DNA of 19,008 nucleotides from Oribacterium sp. UBA4274 (GCA_002396005.1 DGVW01000088.1:1-19008); one strand, 5' to 3'. Numbered from the stretch's first letter, positions 1 to 8,873 are shown. The notes: generated by a model from the sequence alone, not told the origin. Program-made: numbers and translations.

Positions 1-222
1 ACTTCCTGATTTTGTATCATCTGAATCTTTTCCACCGGAGGTGTCATTGTCTTTACCGGTATCTGCAGACTTTCCTCCGGAGGAAACCTGATTCTGCTCT
101 GAACTGTTTACTGTATTGTCATTGACCTGATTCTCTGTGGCATGGACATTGGTTCCTACTGCTGTAACGATGAATCCGGCCATCACGAGCATTTCAAGAC
201 CTTTTATTAATTTTCTTTTCAT
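1..222 (-). CDS. Secreted Ser/Asp/Gly-rich protein, N-terminal part (cut by window edge)
   Basis: Reading minus from the ATG at 222 gives 74 open codons to the window edge. The start has a strong AAGGAG site six bases upstream, which partly overlaps the stop of the preceding surface-protein gene, so the two are probably co-transcribed and translationally close (10-nt gap). The product begins MKRKLIKGLEMLVMAGFIVT, a basic n-region followed by a hydrophobic core, with a likely signal-peptidase site after VHA (residues 26-28). The rest is a low-complexity Asn/Gln/Ser then Gly/Asp/Lys stretch with an SGGK motif twice, typical of a linker in a secreted or wall-associated protein. No catalytic domain is visible in this part, so the function is unknown. 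Confidence 0.7.
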   Translation of the reverse strand, partial: MKRKLIKGLEMLVMAGFIVTAVGTNVHATENQVNDNTVNSSEQNQVSSGGKSADTGKDNDTSGGKDSDDTKSGS

Positions 223-232
223 TCTAAACTCC

Positions 233-3200
233 TTACTCATGTCCTACAGGTGTCGTACCAACACCGTCCCAGGCGCCGTCTGCTCCAACCCGGTGACCGT
301 CAGGTGTAACTGCGGCATGGAACATTTTTCCCTGTGAAGAACCTGAAACTTCGTCAAAGTAATACCACTTTCCGTCAATCTGTTTCCATCCGGTCGCCAT
401 GCGGCCTCGCCATCCGTCTTCCTTCGTCATGAAATAGTACTTCTCGCCGCCGTAATCGAACCAGCTGGTCCGCATGATACCGTTCTCATCGAAATCATAC
501 CAGTAGGTCAGTCCGTTGTAATTGAGGTTCAACCATTCATTCCGGGCAGGTGTACCGTCAGATTTTGTATAGGTCCAGCTGCCGGACGTGAGATCCCAGT
601 GACCTCCCGCATCACTGACCGGAACACCTGATTCTGCCTGATGATGTTCCGGAATCCGGTTAGATATCAGAGGCACGTTCCCTTCCAGTCCGGACCGGAA
701 TGATTCCTCATCCCGGTATGATTCACTGCTCTCATCGTCATTGTCATCGTCATTGTCATCGTCGTAATCGTCGTAATCCCGGACGTCGCCTTCGAGCTTC
801 ACTCTGGTGCCGTTTACATCCTCGGTACTTCGATTGTCATCCCCATCGCTGCGGTTATTGTCCTCGCTACCATGAGTATCATCCTCTATGTCACTTTGAA
901 CGCCATTACCAGCTTCTCCGCTTCCCGGATTGCCGGAACCATCGATAGTCTGATCCGGTTTTGTCTTTTTCGGGATTTTTTCTTCTCTAGTATGAGAAGG
1001 GTCATTCAGGCAGGTATAACGGATGATACCTTCTTCCTCATAAGTCGGTTCCTGAATTTCCGTTCCCTCGTCCCACCGGTGTCCGGTCGCCTTAAGGATA
1101 ACATCCGTCTTGTCGAGCTCCACCTGTCCTGGAGCATCTTCATAGATCTTTCCGCAGTGCTCGCATACATAGTACGGCTTATTTCCTTCACTCTCACATC
1201 CCGGCTCCACTGCGTCCACTTTTGTCAGCGGAAAATGGTTATGATCCATCACCTTTTCCCACTGCGCGTAGAGATCCGTTTCTTCGGTAAATAATGCTTC
1301 TTCCCCGTCCTCATACGAGTCTCCGTCACCATTCGCCTTTGTATTCCATCCGGCGAACCGGAAGCCTTCTCTGGAAAATGTATTCGCATTCAGCTTTGTC
1401 TCATCACCCGTGACCACATTCTGATCATCCATTCTTCCGGTTCCGCCGTTCGCATGGAAATGAATCACCATTCGTTCATGGATCGTAACGGAGACGTACT
1501 CCGGCTCGCTTTCGTTATTCTTTTCCTTGTCACACGCCTTATACCAGACATGGTAAGTTCCTGCGCCGGTTTCTGCCGGGATGGATGAGGTGTAAAGGGA
1601 TGCGTCTGGTTCCGGATCATCTTCCCCGGTCACAGCGTAAAACATAGTGCCGTTTTCCGCCTCACCTGCGTTCACAAGTTCCTGAGCCTGTCCGTTATAA
1701 ATCAGATTCTTTGCTGTGGGCGCTTCGGTAACCGTTGCTATACGCTTCGCCGTGAAAGTATAAGTAAATGTCTTCTCTCCCGTGATTTCCGCATCCGCCG
1801 GATCTGTATCCCACGATCCGTCCTCGAAACCCTCGGAAGCTTTCATGCCGGTAGGCACGCCGGCCGGCTTCGATCCGCTTTGTACGGTTTCTGTCCGATC
1901 CGCCGTACTGCCATCCGCCCAGGTTCCGCCCACAACCCTGTAGATCACGTCATAGGCCGGCACAACATATTCCGAAATCGTCAGTTCCTGATTGTCTGAT
2001 GCACAAGTCGTATCGGTTTCCTTTAAGCGAACATAATAGGTTCCGGGAACAAGGCCTGTGATGTCCCCTCCTGTTCCGGCAGTCCATCCTGTGGCATCGG
2101 CCTTCTTATATTCCATCGCAGTCGTTACGCCAATCAGTCTTCCATCGTTGTTGTCCGCCGTCGTGCAGTTGCCGGCCACAACGGTCGAAGGAGCAGCCGG
2201 TTTTGTCTTTTTCGGAATTGTTTCTTCTCTGGTATGAGAAGGGTCATTCAGGCAGGTATAACGGATGATACCTTCTTCCTCATAAGTCGGTTCCTGAATT
2301 TCCGTTCCCTCGTCCCACCGGTGTCCGGTCGCCTTAAGGATGACCGACTCTTTGTCAAGTTCTATCTGTCCTTCCGGATCTTCATAGATCTTTCCGCAGT
2401 GCTCGCATACATAGTACTGCTTGTTTCCTTCGCTCTCACATCCCGGCTCCACTGCGTCCACTTTTGTCAGCGGAAAATGTTCATGATCCATCACCTTTTC
2501 CCACTGCGCGTAGAGATCCGTATCTTCGGCAAATTCCGCTTCTCCCCCGTCCTCATACGTGTCTCCGTCACCATTCGCCTTTGTATTCCATCCGGTGAAC
2601 CTGAAGCCTTCTCTGGAAAATGTGTTTGCATTCAGCTTTGTTTCATCATGGGTGACCGCATCCTGGTCATCCATTATCCCGGTTCCGCCGTTCGCGTGGA
2701 AATGAATCCGGATCCGGTCATAAATCGTAACGATGACAAGCTCCGGTTCACTTTCAATATTCTTTTCGGTGTCAACCGCCTTATACCAGACATAGTAGAT
2801 TCCGGGCTCTGTCGCAGTCGGAATTTCTTTTTGGTACTGCAGCGCATCAGCATTTACTTCTTCATTTTCGTCATCTCCGGCTTTCCGCACCGCATAATAC
2901 ATTTCCCCGTCCTTCACTTCGCCCGGGGTTATCAGAGCATGTTCTTTCCCGTCATACATCAGTTCCGAAATCCCCTTCGGCTCCTTCGTGATCTCCGGAC
3001 CTTCTTTTTCTTCGATCACCTCATAGGTTGCCGAAACCACGGAGCTGTTATTACTTCCCTCCTTCACCGCAATCGCCCTGACGGTAGTGGTCTCCGAGAT
3101 ATGAATCGGTCCGGAATACTTTTCACTATCCACGGTCGGCTCACTGTCATCCAGAGTATAGTAAATATCTGCCCCTTTTGTCGCACTGGAGATCGCAACA

Positions 3201-4276
3201 TCCACAGGTTCCGGAAAACTTCCACCCATCGGACTGAATTTCGGTGCAGAAACCGTCGCCACCGCGCCCACACGAACTTTCGTTTTTTTGGATGCCAGTG
3301 CCTTATCGGTCGCCATGTATCGCACATAATATGTGCCTTCGGCAAGACCGGTAATCTCATCTCCGGTGACGGGGGTCCAAATCCTGGCCCCTTCCAACTG
3401 ATACTCCATCGCAGTCGTTACACCGGTTATTTTACCGTCCTTCTTACCCACCGCAGAACATTTCTGCTCCTCCAAGTTTTTCGGGGCGTCCGGTTCTTCC
3501 AGTCGTTCACGGTACTCGATAACGGCTTCACTCGTCTCGTAGGACGCGCTTCCTGTCAGATAACTGGACGGTCTTGCTTCCACCATGAGTCTGTGTCCGA
3601 CCATCTCCTCCGTAACAACCAGCTCTTCATCCCGCACTCCTGTGGGAACTTCCGTCCGGGTACCATCGTCCCCGATCACATACCATTTAAAATTTACCAG
3701 TGCCGTGGTCAGCACATAGTCGTCCGGATCCACGCCTCTCGCAATCAGCTTATCTCCGACCATGATCGGTCCGTTTCCACTTTCGTATATATCATCTCCC
3801 ACCTCCTTGTTGATTGCAATCCGATCAATCGGTGTAGAGATACAGACTGTCCAATACACATAAAGATTTTTTTTCTTGACTTTAGCCTTAAGTTCAAATT
3901 TACCGGGTGCATTTGGTTTCACCTGTACATCCGCCCAATATACGTTGGAATTCTTTTTTTTGTAACCCGGATCCGAGATCGTTGCTTTAGTCTTACTGCT
4001 TGACGTAAAAACTACTTTGCAATCTGACTGATAAAGCGGCTTGCCGCTATAACCGGTCAGTTTTACAACAAATGTGGTTTTCTCGCCTTTCGGAATGACT
4101 ACCTGATTTTTGTCACTCCCTTTTATTGGCACTGGCATTTTAATCGAAATTTTCGAAACCCCTGTTCCGGCATACACCGGCTGTGCCACTGCAAGCGACA
4201 TTCCAATGGATAACGCAATCACAATGGCGGTCATCTTTTTCATTCTTTGTAACATATTTTTCCATATAATTATCAT
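233..4276 (-). CDS. Large secreted repeat protein with InlB-like repeats and C-terminal cell-wall-binding repeats
   Basis: The 1,347-residue product starts at the ATG at 4276, chosen for the GAGGGGG box about 10 nt upstream; an in-frame start at 4312 has no comparable site. Residues 1-36 form a signal peptide ending near PVYA. Domains in order: Ig-like N-terminal region; AMEY...GTYYVR module (about 285-335); chitobiase C-terminal-like segment with YYTLDDSEPT (about 345-420); MBG-like segment with YYVWYKA (about 430-520); Listeria-Bacteroides (InlB/Flg_new) repeat HFHANGGTG...YAQWEK (about 522-594); a Cys/His module with CEHCGKIYED, GHRW and YTCLNDPSHT (about 597-692). A second set of these modules follows to about 1105. 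Then comes an Asp-rich linker (about 1110-1190) and choline-binding-type repeats (GWKQIDGKWYYF) to the end. It is probably wall-attached through these repeats, as there is no LPXTG. Adhesion or substrate binding is inferred; the ligand is unknown. Confidence 0.85.
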   Translation of the reverse strand: MIIIWKNMLQRMKKMTAIVIALSIGMSLAVAQPVYAGTGVSKISIKMPVPIKGSDKNQVVIPKGEKTTFVVKLTGYSGKPLYQSDCKVVFTSSSKTKATISDPGYKKKNSNVYWADVQVKPNAPGKFELKAKVKKKNLYVYWTVCISTPIDRIAINKEVGDDIYESGNGPIMVGDKLIARGVDPDDYVLTTALVNFKWYVIGDDGTRTEVPTGVRDEELVVTEEMVGHRLMVEARPSSYLTGSASYETSEAVIEYRERLEEPDAPKNLEEQKCSAVGKKDGKITGVTTAMEYQLEGARIWTPVTGDEITGLAEGTYYVRYMATDKALASKKTKVRVGAVATVSAPKFSPMGGSFPEPVDVAISSATKGADIYYTLDDSEPTVDSEKYSGPIHISETTTVRAIAVKEGSNNSSVVSATYEVIEEKEGPEITKEPKGISELMYDGKEHALITPGEVKDGEMYYAVRKAGDDENEEVNADALQYQKEIPTATEPGIYYVWYKAVDTEKNIESEPELVIVTIYDRIRIHFHANGGTGIMDDQDAVTHDETKLNANTFSREGFRFTGWNTKANGDGDTYEDGGEAEFAEDTDLYAQWEKVMDHEHFPLTKVDAVEPGCESEGNKQYYVCEHCGKIYEDPEGQIELDKESVILKATGHRWDEGTEIQEPTYEEEGIIRYTCLNDPSHTREETIPKKTKPAAPSTVVAGNCTTADNNDGRLIGVTTAMEYKKADATGWTAGTGGDITGLVPGTYYVRLKETDTTCASDNQELTISEYVVPAYDVIYRVVGGTWADGSTADRTETVQSGSKPAGVPTGMKASEGFEDGSWDTDPADAEITGEKTFTYTFTAKRIATVTEAPTAKNLIYNGQAQELVNAGEAENGTMFYAVTGEDDPEPDASLYTSSIPAETGAGTYHVWYKACDKEKNNESEPEYVSVTIHERMVIHFHANGGTGRMDDQNVVTGDETKLNANTFSREGFRFAGWNTKANGDGDSYEDGEEALFTEETDLYAQWEKVMDHNHFPLTKVDAVEPGCESEGNKPYYVCEHCGKIYEDAPGQVELDKTDVILKATGHRWDEGTEIQEPTYEEEGIIRYTCLNDPSHTREEKIPKKTKPDQTIDGSGNPGSGEAGNGVQSDIEDDTHGSEDNNRSDGDDNRSTEDVNGTRVKLEGDVRDYDDYDDDNDDDNDDESSESYRDEESFRSGLEGNVPLISNRIPEHHQAESGVPVSDAGGHWDLTSGSWTYTKSDGTPARNEWLNLNYNGLTYWYDFDENGIMRTSWFDYGGEKYYFMTKEDGWRGRMATGWKQIDGKWYYFDEVSGSSQGKMFHAAVTPDGHRVGADGAWDGVGTTPVGHE
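732..779 (-). repeat. 12-bp tandem repeat encoding an Asp/Asn-rich linker
   Basis: On the plus strand the unit TCATCGTCATTG occurs at 732-743 and 744-755, then degrades into TCATCG/TCGTAA units to about 779. It encodes the DDDNDDDND stretch that separates the repeat modules of the surface protein from its wall-binding end. Because the unit length is a multiple of three, unit gain or loss would change linker length without a frameshift. Confidence 0.7.
951..1520 (-). repeat. Copy 2 of an in-gene ~570-bp duplication
   Basis: This stretch is nearly identical at DNA level to 2193-2762, at a constant offset of 1,242 bp (414 codons, in frame). It encodes the InlB-like repeat and the Cys/His (CEHCGKIYED...GHRW...CLNDPSHT) module. 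High identity at DNA as well as protein level points to recent duplication or ongoing gene conversion. Confidence 0.85.
2193..2762 (-). repeat. Copy 1 of an in-gene ~570-bp duplication
   Basis: Partner of 951-1520 at an offset of 1,242 bp. It carries the same InlB-like repeat and Cys/His module, with scattered substitutions. The weaker flanking similarity (AMEY...GTYYVR and MBG-like modules) shows that the duplicated protein unit is larger than the DNA-identical core. Confidence 0.85.
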
Positions 4277-4530
4277 CAGCCCTATTCCCCCTCTACTATA
4301 TACCGGTAACACCAGTCATCTCGGCCAGATCCTGACTCGTTCTTTTCTATCTGTTCTTCTGTGATCTTCGTTATGATACAAACTGTCTCAGGATTATTAC
4401 GGATATTATATTATCAAAAAGCACTGCCCTTTTCAATAATAACGATGTCTATAACTTTGTGAGTTATTGTCTGAAAACTCAGGAAATGATAAAATCAACG
4501 TGACTAGACAGTGTCACTTACATTATCATC

Positions 4531-5493
4531 ATGAATCCAAAAAGGAATTTTTTTCCTGATATAAATGAGGTCCCAATGCTTGAACCTGTAACTGAAGCTA
4601 ATGAAAAACTTACTCTCTTTTGTTCCATAGACGGACTGGCCGTTGAGCATAAAGTGCGATATGGTCAGTATGATATGAAGATCAAACATTTCCACCCTGA
4701 ATACGAAATTTTTTATATTCTGGACGGTCAAAGAGATTTTTTCTTTGATAACAGAGTTTATCATGCCTCAAAGGGTGATCTGATACTCATTGACTCAAAC
4801 CTTATCCATATGACCAAATCAACGGGCGCCGATGATATAGGACACAATCGTATCATTCTCTATATCACTCCGGACAAACTCAAGGATATGGAATCACGAT
4901 ACCCTTCCCTTGGGCTCACAAGATTTTTCAGATTGAACTATGGAGTTTATCATCTTAATGAAGACCAGCAAGATCGTTTTATGAATTTTTACTACAAGTT
5001 CAAAAAGGAGTATCAGGATAAGAAGATAAACTACAAACTATCTATGGAGCTTAGCGTTCTGGAGCTTCTCATATATATGACGAGAGATCTGAAAAAATCC
5101 ACAAACACTGAATCCTTTACAAAGGACAATAAGAACTATCAGCATGCTTATGAAATAGCGGATTATCTTTCCGTGCATTACAGAGACGACATCGACCTTG
5201 ATTTTCTTGCCAGGAATTTCTTCCTGAGCAAGTACTATCTCTGTCGTACTTTCCACGAGATAACCGGCTATAACATTCGCGAATATATAAACATTTACCG
5301 TATCCGCGCTGCCAAACAACTTTTAGAGGAGACTGATGACAGCATCGACGAGGTTGCCGGCAAGGTAGGGTATCACTCTGCAACTCACTTTGAGAAAATA
5401 TTTAAATCCTACATGAATATCTCACCACTGAAATACCGCAAGCAGCGGAATATATACGTAAGCATGATTCCCGTGGTAGATCACTTAAATTAG
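4531..5493 (+). CDS. AraC-family transcriptional regulator with cupin sensor domain
   Basis: The 320-residue product has an AraC layout. The N-terminal cupin-like ligand domain (about residues 45-120) contains HPEYEIFYILDGQRDFFFD and the HxxKGDLILIDSN-type turn. The C-terminal double helix-turn-helix (about 205-310) has first helices around LDFLARNFFLSKYYLCRTF and the family signature IDEVAGKVGYHSATHFEKIFK...SPLKYRK. The ATG at 4531 lacks a good ribosome binding site. An in-frame ATG at 4576 has GAGG five bases upstream and is an equally good start (305 aa). The gene is divergent from the surface protein and convergent with the rhamnose island. The domain type fits a sugar-responsive activator, so it is the best candidate regulator of the rha/TRAP genes, but control of the surface gene cannot be excluded. 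A rho-independent terminator follows directly. Confidence 0.9.
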   Translation: MNPKRNFFPDINEVPMLEPVTEANEKLTLFCSIDGLAVEHKVRYGQYDMKIKHFHPEYEIFYILDGQRDFFFDNRVYHASKGDLILIDSNLIHMTKSTGADDIGHNRIILYITPDKLKDMESRYPSLGLTRFFRLNYGVYHLNEDQQDRFMNFYYKFKKEYQDKKINYKLSMELSVLELLIYMTRDLKKSTNTESFTKDNKNYQHAYEIADYLSVHYRDDIDLDFLARNFFLSKYYLCRTFHEITGYNIREYINIYRIRAAKQLLEETDDSIDEVAGKVGYHSATHFEKIFKSYMNISPLKYRKQRNIYVSMIPVVDHLN

Positions 5494-5530
5494 GGAAACG
5501 TTGATTAAACGTTCCCCTGGCTGTTTTTTC
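5493..5530 (+). terminator. Rho-independent terminator of the AraC-type gene
   Basis: Inverted repeat GGGAAACGTT / AACGTTCCC (one bulged A, five-base loop) starts at the stop codon and is followed by CTGGCTG and six T residues at 5524-5529. On the minus strand the same hairpin is followed by only a weak T-containing stretch, so it is at best a partial terminator for rhaM. Confidence 0.8.
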
Positions 5531-5557
5531 GATATTTGATGAAATCTGACGAGCTAC

Positions 5558-5875
5558 TTAGTCCAGCCTGAACACCGGCTCCAGCTTAGGCTGGGCACCT
5601 GTCTCCGGATCCATAACGAGCTCCAGTATATCTTTCATGTAGTCATTCCACTTGTCAACCACCGGGCTTTCTGCCTGAGTCTTTTCTGCCCATGCTATGC
5701 CCTTTTCACACTCATAGTATCCAAACAGCTCATCGCCGTCAGCAAAGATAGTGTAATTCACAATTCCGGCCTCTTTCAAGACCTTGACCATCTCAGGCCA
5801 TATCTCATTGTGTCGTCTTACATACTCTTCTTTGCAGCCGGGTTTGATGCGGCCTCTCCATGCCATTCTTTCCAT
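5558..5875 (-). CDS. rhaM: L-rhamnose mutarotase RhaM
   Basis: The 105-residue protein has the length and sequence of the RhaM/YiiL family, which interconverts the alpha and beta anomers of L-rhamnose in the cytoplasm so that the isomerase receives its preferred form. The family core EEYVRRHNEIWPEM includes Tyr18 and His22 at the positions of the catalytic residues of the E. coli enzyme. The middle GYYECE strand and the C-terminal MKDIL...LEPVFRLD match the rest of the ferredoxin-like fold. The ATG at 5875 has AAAGGAG about six bases upstream. It is the last gene of the minus-strand run, 11 nt after the GH105 stop, so it should be translated from the same transcript. Confidence 0.95.
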   Translation of the reverse strand: MERMAWRGRIKPGCKEEYVRRHNEIWPEMVKVLKEAGIVNYTIFADGDELFGYYECEKGIAWAEKTQAESPVVDKWNDYMKDILELVMDPETGAQPKLEPVFRLD

Positions 5876-5886
5876 ATTTTCTCCTT

Positions 5887-7008
5887 TTATCCAGCGCTTC
5901 TCAGGGCTTCTACCAGTGCAAGGATCGTGAGCGACTGCCCGTACGCCATAGGGGCGATGAGTATGTTTTTGTAGTGTTCCTTATCCATGCCCATACCTGT
6001 GCCGCCGGAGACATTAAGCACTGTGCCATCCTTATCGATGTTTGCAAGGATTCCCTTGATTGCTCTCTCTGCAACACACTTGTAGGAGTCGTCAAGGATA
6101 CCAAGCTTTATACCCTTGAGTATACCTGCTGCAAATGCTGCTGAACCCGAAACCTCCTCATAACTTTCAGGGTCATCGAGTACGGTATGCCAGAGACCGC
6201 TCGGAGCCTGAAGCTTCTTCAAAGCTGCAACCTGGGCCTTGTAACAATCAAGGATTATCTGTTTAACACCTGCACATAAAGGCTCCTTAAAATCCTCAAG
6301 ATAATCAAGGATTCCCAGTGTAAACCAGCTGTTGCCGCGGCACCAGAATATACCACCGAAATTGTTGTTTTCATTGAAGGTCCAGCCATGATAGAAAAGC
6401 CCTGTTTTCTTGTCATACAGATATTTTATATGCATGAGCACCTGATGTATACCTTCATTTATCCATTCTTCATTATGATACTTCTGTCCCATACGATTCA
6501 GGAAAAGCACAGTCATAAAGATGGTGTCGATCCACATCTCGTTCTCATTGAGCCGCACGCCCTGTCTGTCACCGTTTGCACTGGTTACATGCTGGAATCC
6601 GCCTTCTTTTGTGCGAGGCAGACAGTTCATGAGCCAGTTCGCCCAACTTAAGCACAGCTCCTCGTACTTCTTGTCTTTAACTCTTTCATTGAGCTCTGTA
6701 AGTGTCAGGAGCGGCGTTGTTGTGTTAATGTTTCTGGATGGAAGTCCCTGCTCCATATTCTGATCAAACCAGTCTGTCAGGAACTTAAGGTATGCATCTG
6801 TTCCCTCTATGTCCATCTTTTTGATGAGTCCGTATAAACCGATTCCCTGTGGCCAGTCCCATTCCCTGATTCCAAAATCCCTTTTAAAATAACCTATTGA
6901 CTCACCTTTATCTTTGAGCTCGGACTCGTTAACCGGGCCATCAAGATTCAAGAGCTTGTCAATGACAAGCTCAAGCTTTTTTTGAATTTCTTTCTTATTG
7001 ATTTCCAC
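5887..7008 (-). CDS. rhiN: Unsaturated rhamnogalacturonyl hydrolase, GH105 (YteR/RhiN-like)
   Basis: The 373-residue GH105 protein has the usual length of the family. These enzymes cleave unsaturated galacturonyl-rhamnose made by rhamnogalacturonan lyases, releasing L-rhamnose and a 4-deoxy keto-uronate. Visible family features: WDWPQGIGLYG near residue 51, NENEMWIDTIFM with the expected catalytic Asp161, LFYHGW with His207, WCRGNSW (222-228) and the C-terminal GMGMDKEHYKN. There is no signal peptide, so it acts in the cytoplasm on an imported disaccharide, which fits the transporter encoded just upstream. Translation starts at a GTG (7008) with GGGGAG eight bases before it. The gene sits between dctM (60-nt gap) and rhaM (11-nt gap). 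The exact linkage specificity is inferred from the rhamnose neighbours. Confidence 0.93.
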   Translation of the reverse strand: MEINKKEIQKKLELVIDKLLNLDGPVNESELKDKGESIGYFKRDFGIREWDWPQGIGLYGLIKKMDIEGTDAYLKFLTDWFDQNMEQGLPSRNINTTTPLLTLTELNERVKDKKYEELCLSWANWLMNCLPRTKEGGFQHVTSANGDRQGVRLNENEMWIDTIFMTVLFLNRMGQKYHNEEWINEGIHQVLMHIKYLYDKKTGLFYHGWTFNENNNFGGIFWCRGNSWFTLGILDYLEDFKEPLCAGVKQIILDCYKAQVAALKKLQAPSGLWHTVLDDPESYEEVSGSAAFAAGILKGIKLGILDDSYKCVAERAIKGILANIDKDGTVLNVSGGTGMGMDKEHYKNILIAPMAYGQSLTILALVEALRSAG

Positions 7009-7030
7009 TTAGATTTCTCCCCTCACTTAT

Positions 7031-7051
7031 GATGCGCAGCGCGCCTGCATC
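7031..7051 (-). promoter_or_regulatory. Intercistronic stem-loop between dctM and the GH105 gene
   Basis: GATGC and GCATC arms enclose a GC-rich centre (GCAGCGCGCCT on the plus strand), in the only sizeable gap within the TRAP-GH105-rhaM run. No T-run follows, so it is not a plain terminator. It could stabilise mRNA ends or tune downstream expression. Confidence 0.3.
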
Positions 7052-7068
7052 GTTTCTTATGTCACTTA

Positions 7069-8379
7069 TCATATCAATCCGAGTGTCCTTGGCAGCCACT
7101 CTGAAATAGCCGGCACGAATGTTACGAACAGAAGCGCTGTGATAACCACCAGGAAATATGGAACCAGACGCCTGATAACATTTTCAACCTTTAACTTGGC
7201 AACTGAGCATCCGACAAAAAGTACACTTCCTACAGGCGGTGTAACTGTTCCGATGGCAAGATTCATGACCATCATTACTCCAAACTGTATCTCATCCATG
7301 CCCACGCTCTTGGCAACCGGAAGGAAGATCGGTGTAAAAATCATCAGTGCCGGAGCCATGTCCATGAATGTACCAACGATGAGGAGGATCACGTTGATGA
7401 TAAGGAGTATAACTATACGGTTATCAGATACAGAAAGAAGCAGTGAACTGATTGCCTGTGGAAGTCCGGTGAAGGAAAGTACGAAGCTGAGTACCTGTGA
7501 GGCGCCGATGATGAGCATTACTATAGTAGTCATGGTTCCTGCATCAACAAGCACCTTGAAGATGTCATTTACGCCTATGCTTTTGTATACAAAAAATGCA
7601 AGAAGGAATGCATAAATTACTGCAACACCTGCTGCCTCTGTAGGGGAGAAAAGCCCTGAGAGGATTCCGCCGATGATGATAACGATCATGAGAAGTGACG
7701 GTACGGCCCTTATGAATGTAAGCCATGCTTCCTGAAGAGTGATCTTCTCAGTTCTCTTTACCACATAACCATGCTGTGCAGCATATGCAAATGCTACTAT
7801 TCCGCACAGTCCTGACCAGAGAAGTCCCGGTACCCATCCGGCCATAAGAAGTGCTGCAACAGATGTTCCGCCGGCTGCCGCTGAATAAACGATAAAAGCA
7901 TTGGTCGGAGGAATCAGCTGACCTACCGGAGCTGTAGCTATATTGGTTGCTGCCGCAAATGCCTCGTCATAGCCCTGCTCTTTTTCCAGTGGGTTCATGA
8001 CACCGCCGATTGCAGTTGCTGCTGCGATTCCTGAACCTGAAAGTGAACCAAAGATGGTGTTGCCTGCAATATTTGTGAGTGCAAGTGACCCCGGTACTCT
8101 TCCTAAAACGAGAAGTGCAAGATCGATGATTCTCTGTGCGATTCCGCCATTACTCATGAGAGTGCCTGCAAGGATGAAAAACGGTACCGCAAGGAGTGAA
8201 AAGGAGTCGATACCGCTTGCCATCTTCTGAGCGGAGATAAACATTCCGAACTGTGGATCCATAAACATGATTATGGTTACCAGTGCGGAGGAAATGATAC
8301 TGAATGAAATAGGTACCTTCATAAACAGAAGGAAGAAAAATACTACCAAAAGAACTATTGCTGCCTGTGCCTGCATCAT
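7069..8379 (-). CDS. dctM: TRAP transporter large permease (DctM family)
   Basis: This 436-residue, highly hydrophobic protein is the large membrane subunit of a TRAP transporter, the ion-gradient-driven channel that receives substrate from the DctP binding protein. The N-terminal helix AIVLLVVFFFLLFMKVPISFS, the GSLSGSGIAAATAIG loop, PPTNAFIVY and the C-terminal NLAIGTVTPPVGSVLFVG are hallmark DctM segments, and about 12-13 membrane spans are evident. The ATG at 8379 is chosen because GGGAGG lies seven bases upstream; a GTG one codon earlier is too close to that box. Its start overlaps the dctQ stop (TGATG), implying translational coupling. Context suggests that the substrate is an unsaturated rhamnogalacturonan disaccharide or rhamnose, as in the enterobacterial RhiABC system. 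Confidence 0.95.
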   Translation of the reverse strand: MMQAQAAIVLLVVFFFLLFMKVPISFSIISSALVTIIMFMDPQFGMFISAQKMASGIDSFSLLAVPFFILAGTLMSNGGIAQRIIDLALLVLGRVPGSLALTNIAGNTIFGSLSGSGIAAATAIGGVMNPLEKEQGYDEAFAAATNIATAPVGQLIPPTNAFIVYSAAAGGTSVAALLMAGWVPGLLWSGLCGIVAFAYAAQHGYVVKRTEKITLQEAWLTFIRAVPSLLMIVIIIGGILSGLFSPTEAAGVAVIYAFLLAFFVYKSIGVNDIFKVLVDAGTMTTIVMLIIGASQVLSFVLSFTGLPQAISSLLLSVSDNRIVILLIINVILLIVGTFMDMAPALMIFTPIFLPVAKSVGMDEIQFGVMMVMNLAIGTVTPPVGSVLFVGCSVAKLKVENVIRRLVPYFLVVITALLFVTFVPAISEWLPRTLGLI

Positions 8380-8873
8380 CACGCTGCCTCCCTTTCTGCC
8401 ATATGCTCTTCTTCTTTTACTTCTTTAATAAGTTCCATAAGCCTGGGTACAGTATAAAAAACCATGAGGAATCCTGCGATAGGAACTCCGAGGTAGTAGA
8501 ACTGCATCGGCATCTGCAGTGCTGCTGAGACCTGACCTCTGGCGTTTAGTGTTACCATGATGCCGCCTACTATAAAGACAGAAACACTGAGGATCAGAAT
8601 GATGATTTCTGTAAAAACAGCATTAATCTTTTTGCCCCTTTCTGTAAATGTATCTACCAGAAATTCGATGGCTATGTGCTGATTTTTACCATAGGCATAA
8701 GGTACCCCTAACATGGTCAGCCATATGAGTGCGTATCTCATGAACTCCTCTGTCCAGTCAGCCGCGTGATTAAGAACAAATCTTGTGAAAATCTGCCAGA
8801 AGTTGGCGCCTACCATGCAAACGATGAGTGCTGCCATAATAACTTCGATTACCCGATTTACTTTTTTTGTCAT
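8379..8873 (-). CDS. dctQ: TRAP transporter small permease (DctQ family)
   Basis: The 164-residue membrane protein has four predicted spans (around IEVIMAALIVCMVGANFW, YALIWLTMLGVPYAYG, IIILILSVSVFIVGG and LGVPIAGFLMVFYTV), the usual layout of DctQ. The family motif RFVLN...DWTEEFMRYALIW is clear. The ATG at 8873 is preferred over upstream TTG/ATG codons because AGGAGG sits six bases before it. The gene starts 14 nt after dctP ends and its stop overlaps the dctM start. The small permease bridges binding protein and large permease. Substrate is not readable from this subunit; it shares that of its partners. Confidence 0.93.
   Translation of the reverse strand: MTKKVNRVIEVIMAALIVCMVGANFWQIFTRFVLNHAADWTEEFMRYALIWLTMLGVPYAYGKNQHIAIEFLVDTFTERGKKINAVFTEIIILILSVSVFIVGGIMVTLNARGQVSAALQMPMQFYYLGVPIAGFLMVFYTVPRLMELIKEVKEEEHMAEREAA

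Noticed and set aside
2234..4003. Plus-strand open frame of 589 codons opposite the surface protein gene
   Set aside because: It is the antisense of a long coding region with clear domains, has an unconvincing composition (rich in Arg, Phe, Ile and His) and has no ribosome binding site or recognisable domain.
4276..4530. Regulatory sites between the surface protein and AraC genes
   Set aside because: A short GTGAC/GTCAC dyad (4500-4517) and TATAAT-like strings are present, but no -35/-10 pair with acceptable spacing was found on either strand; nothing specific can be claimed.
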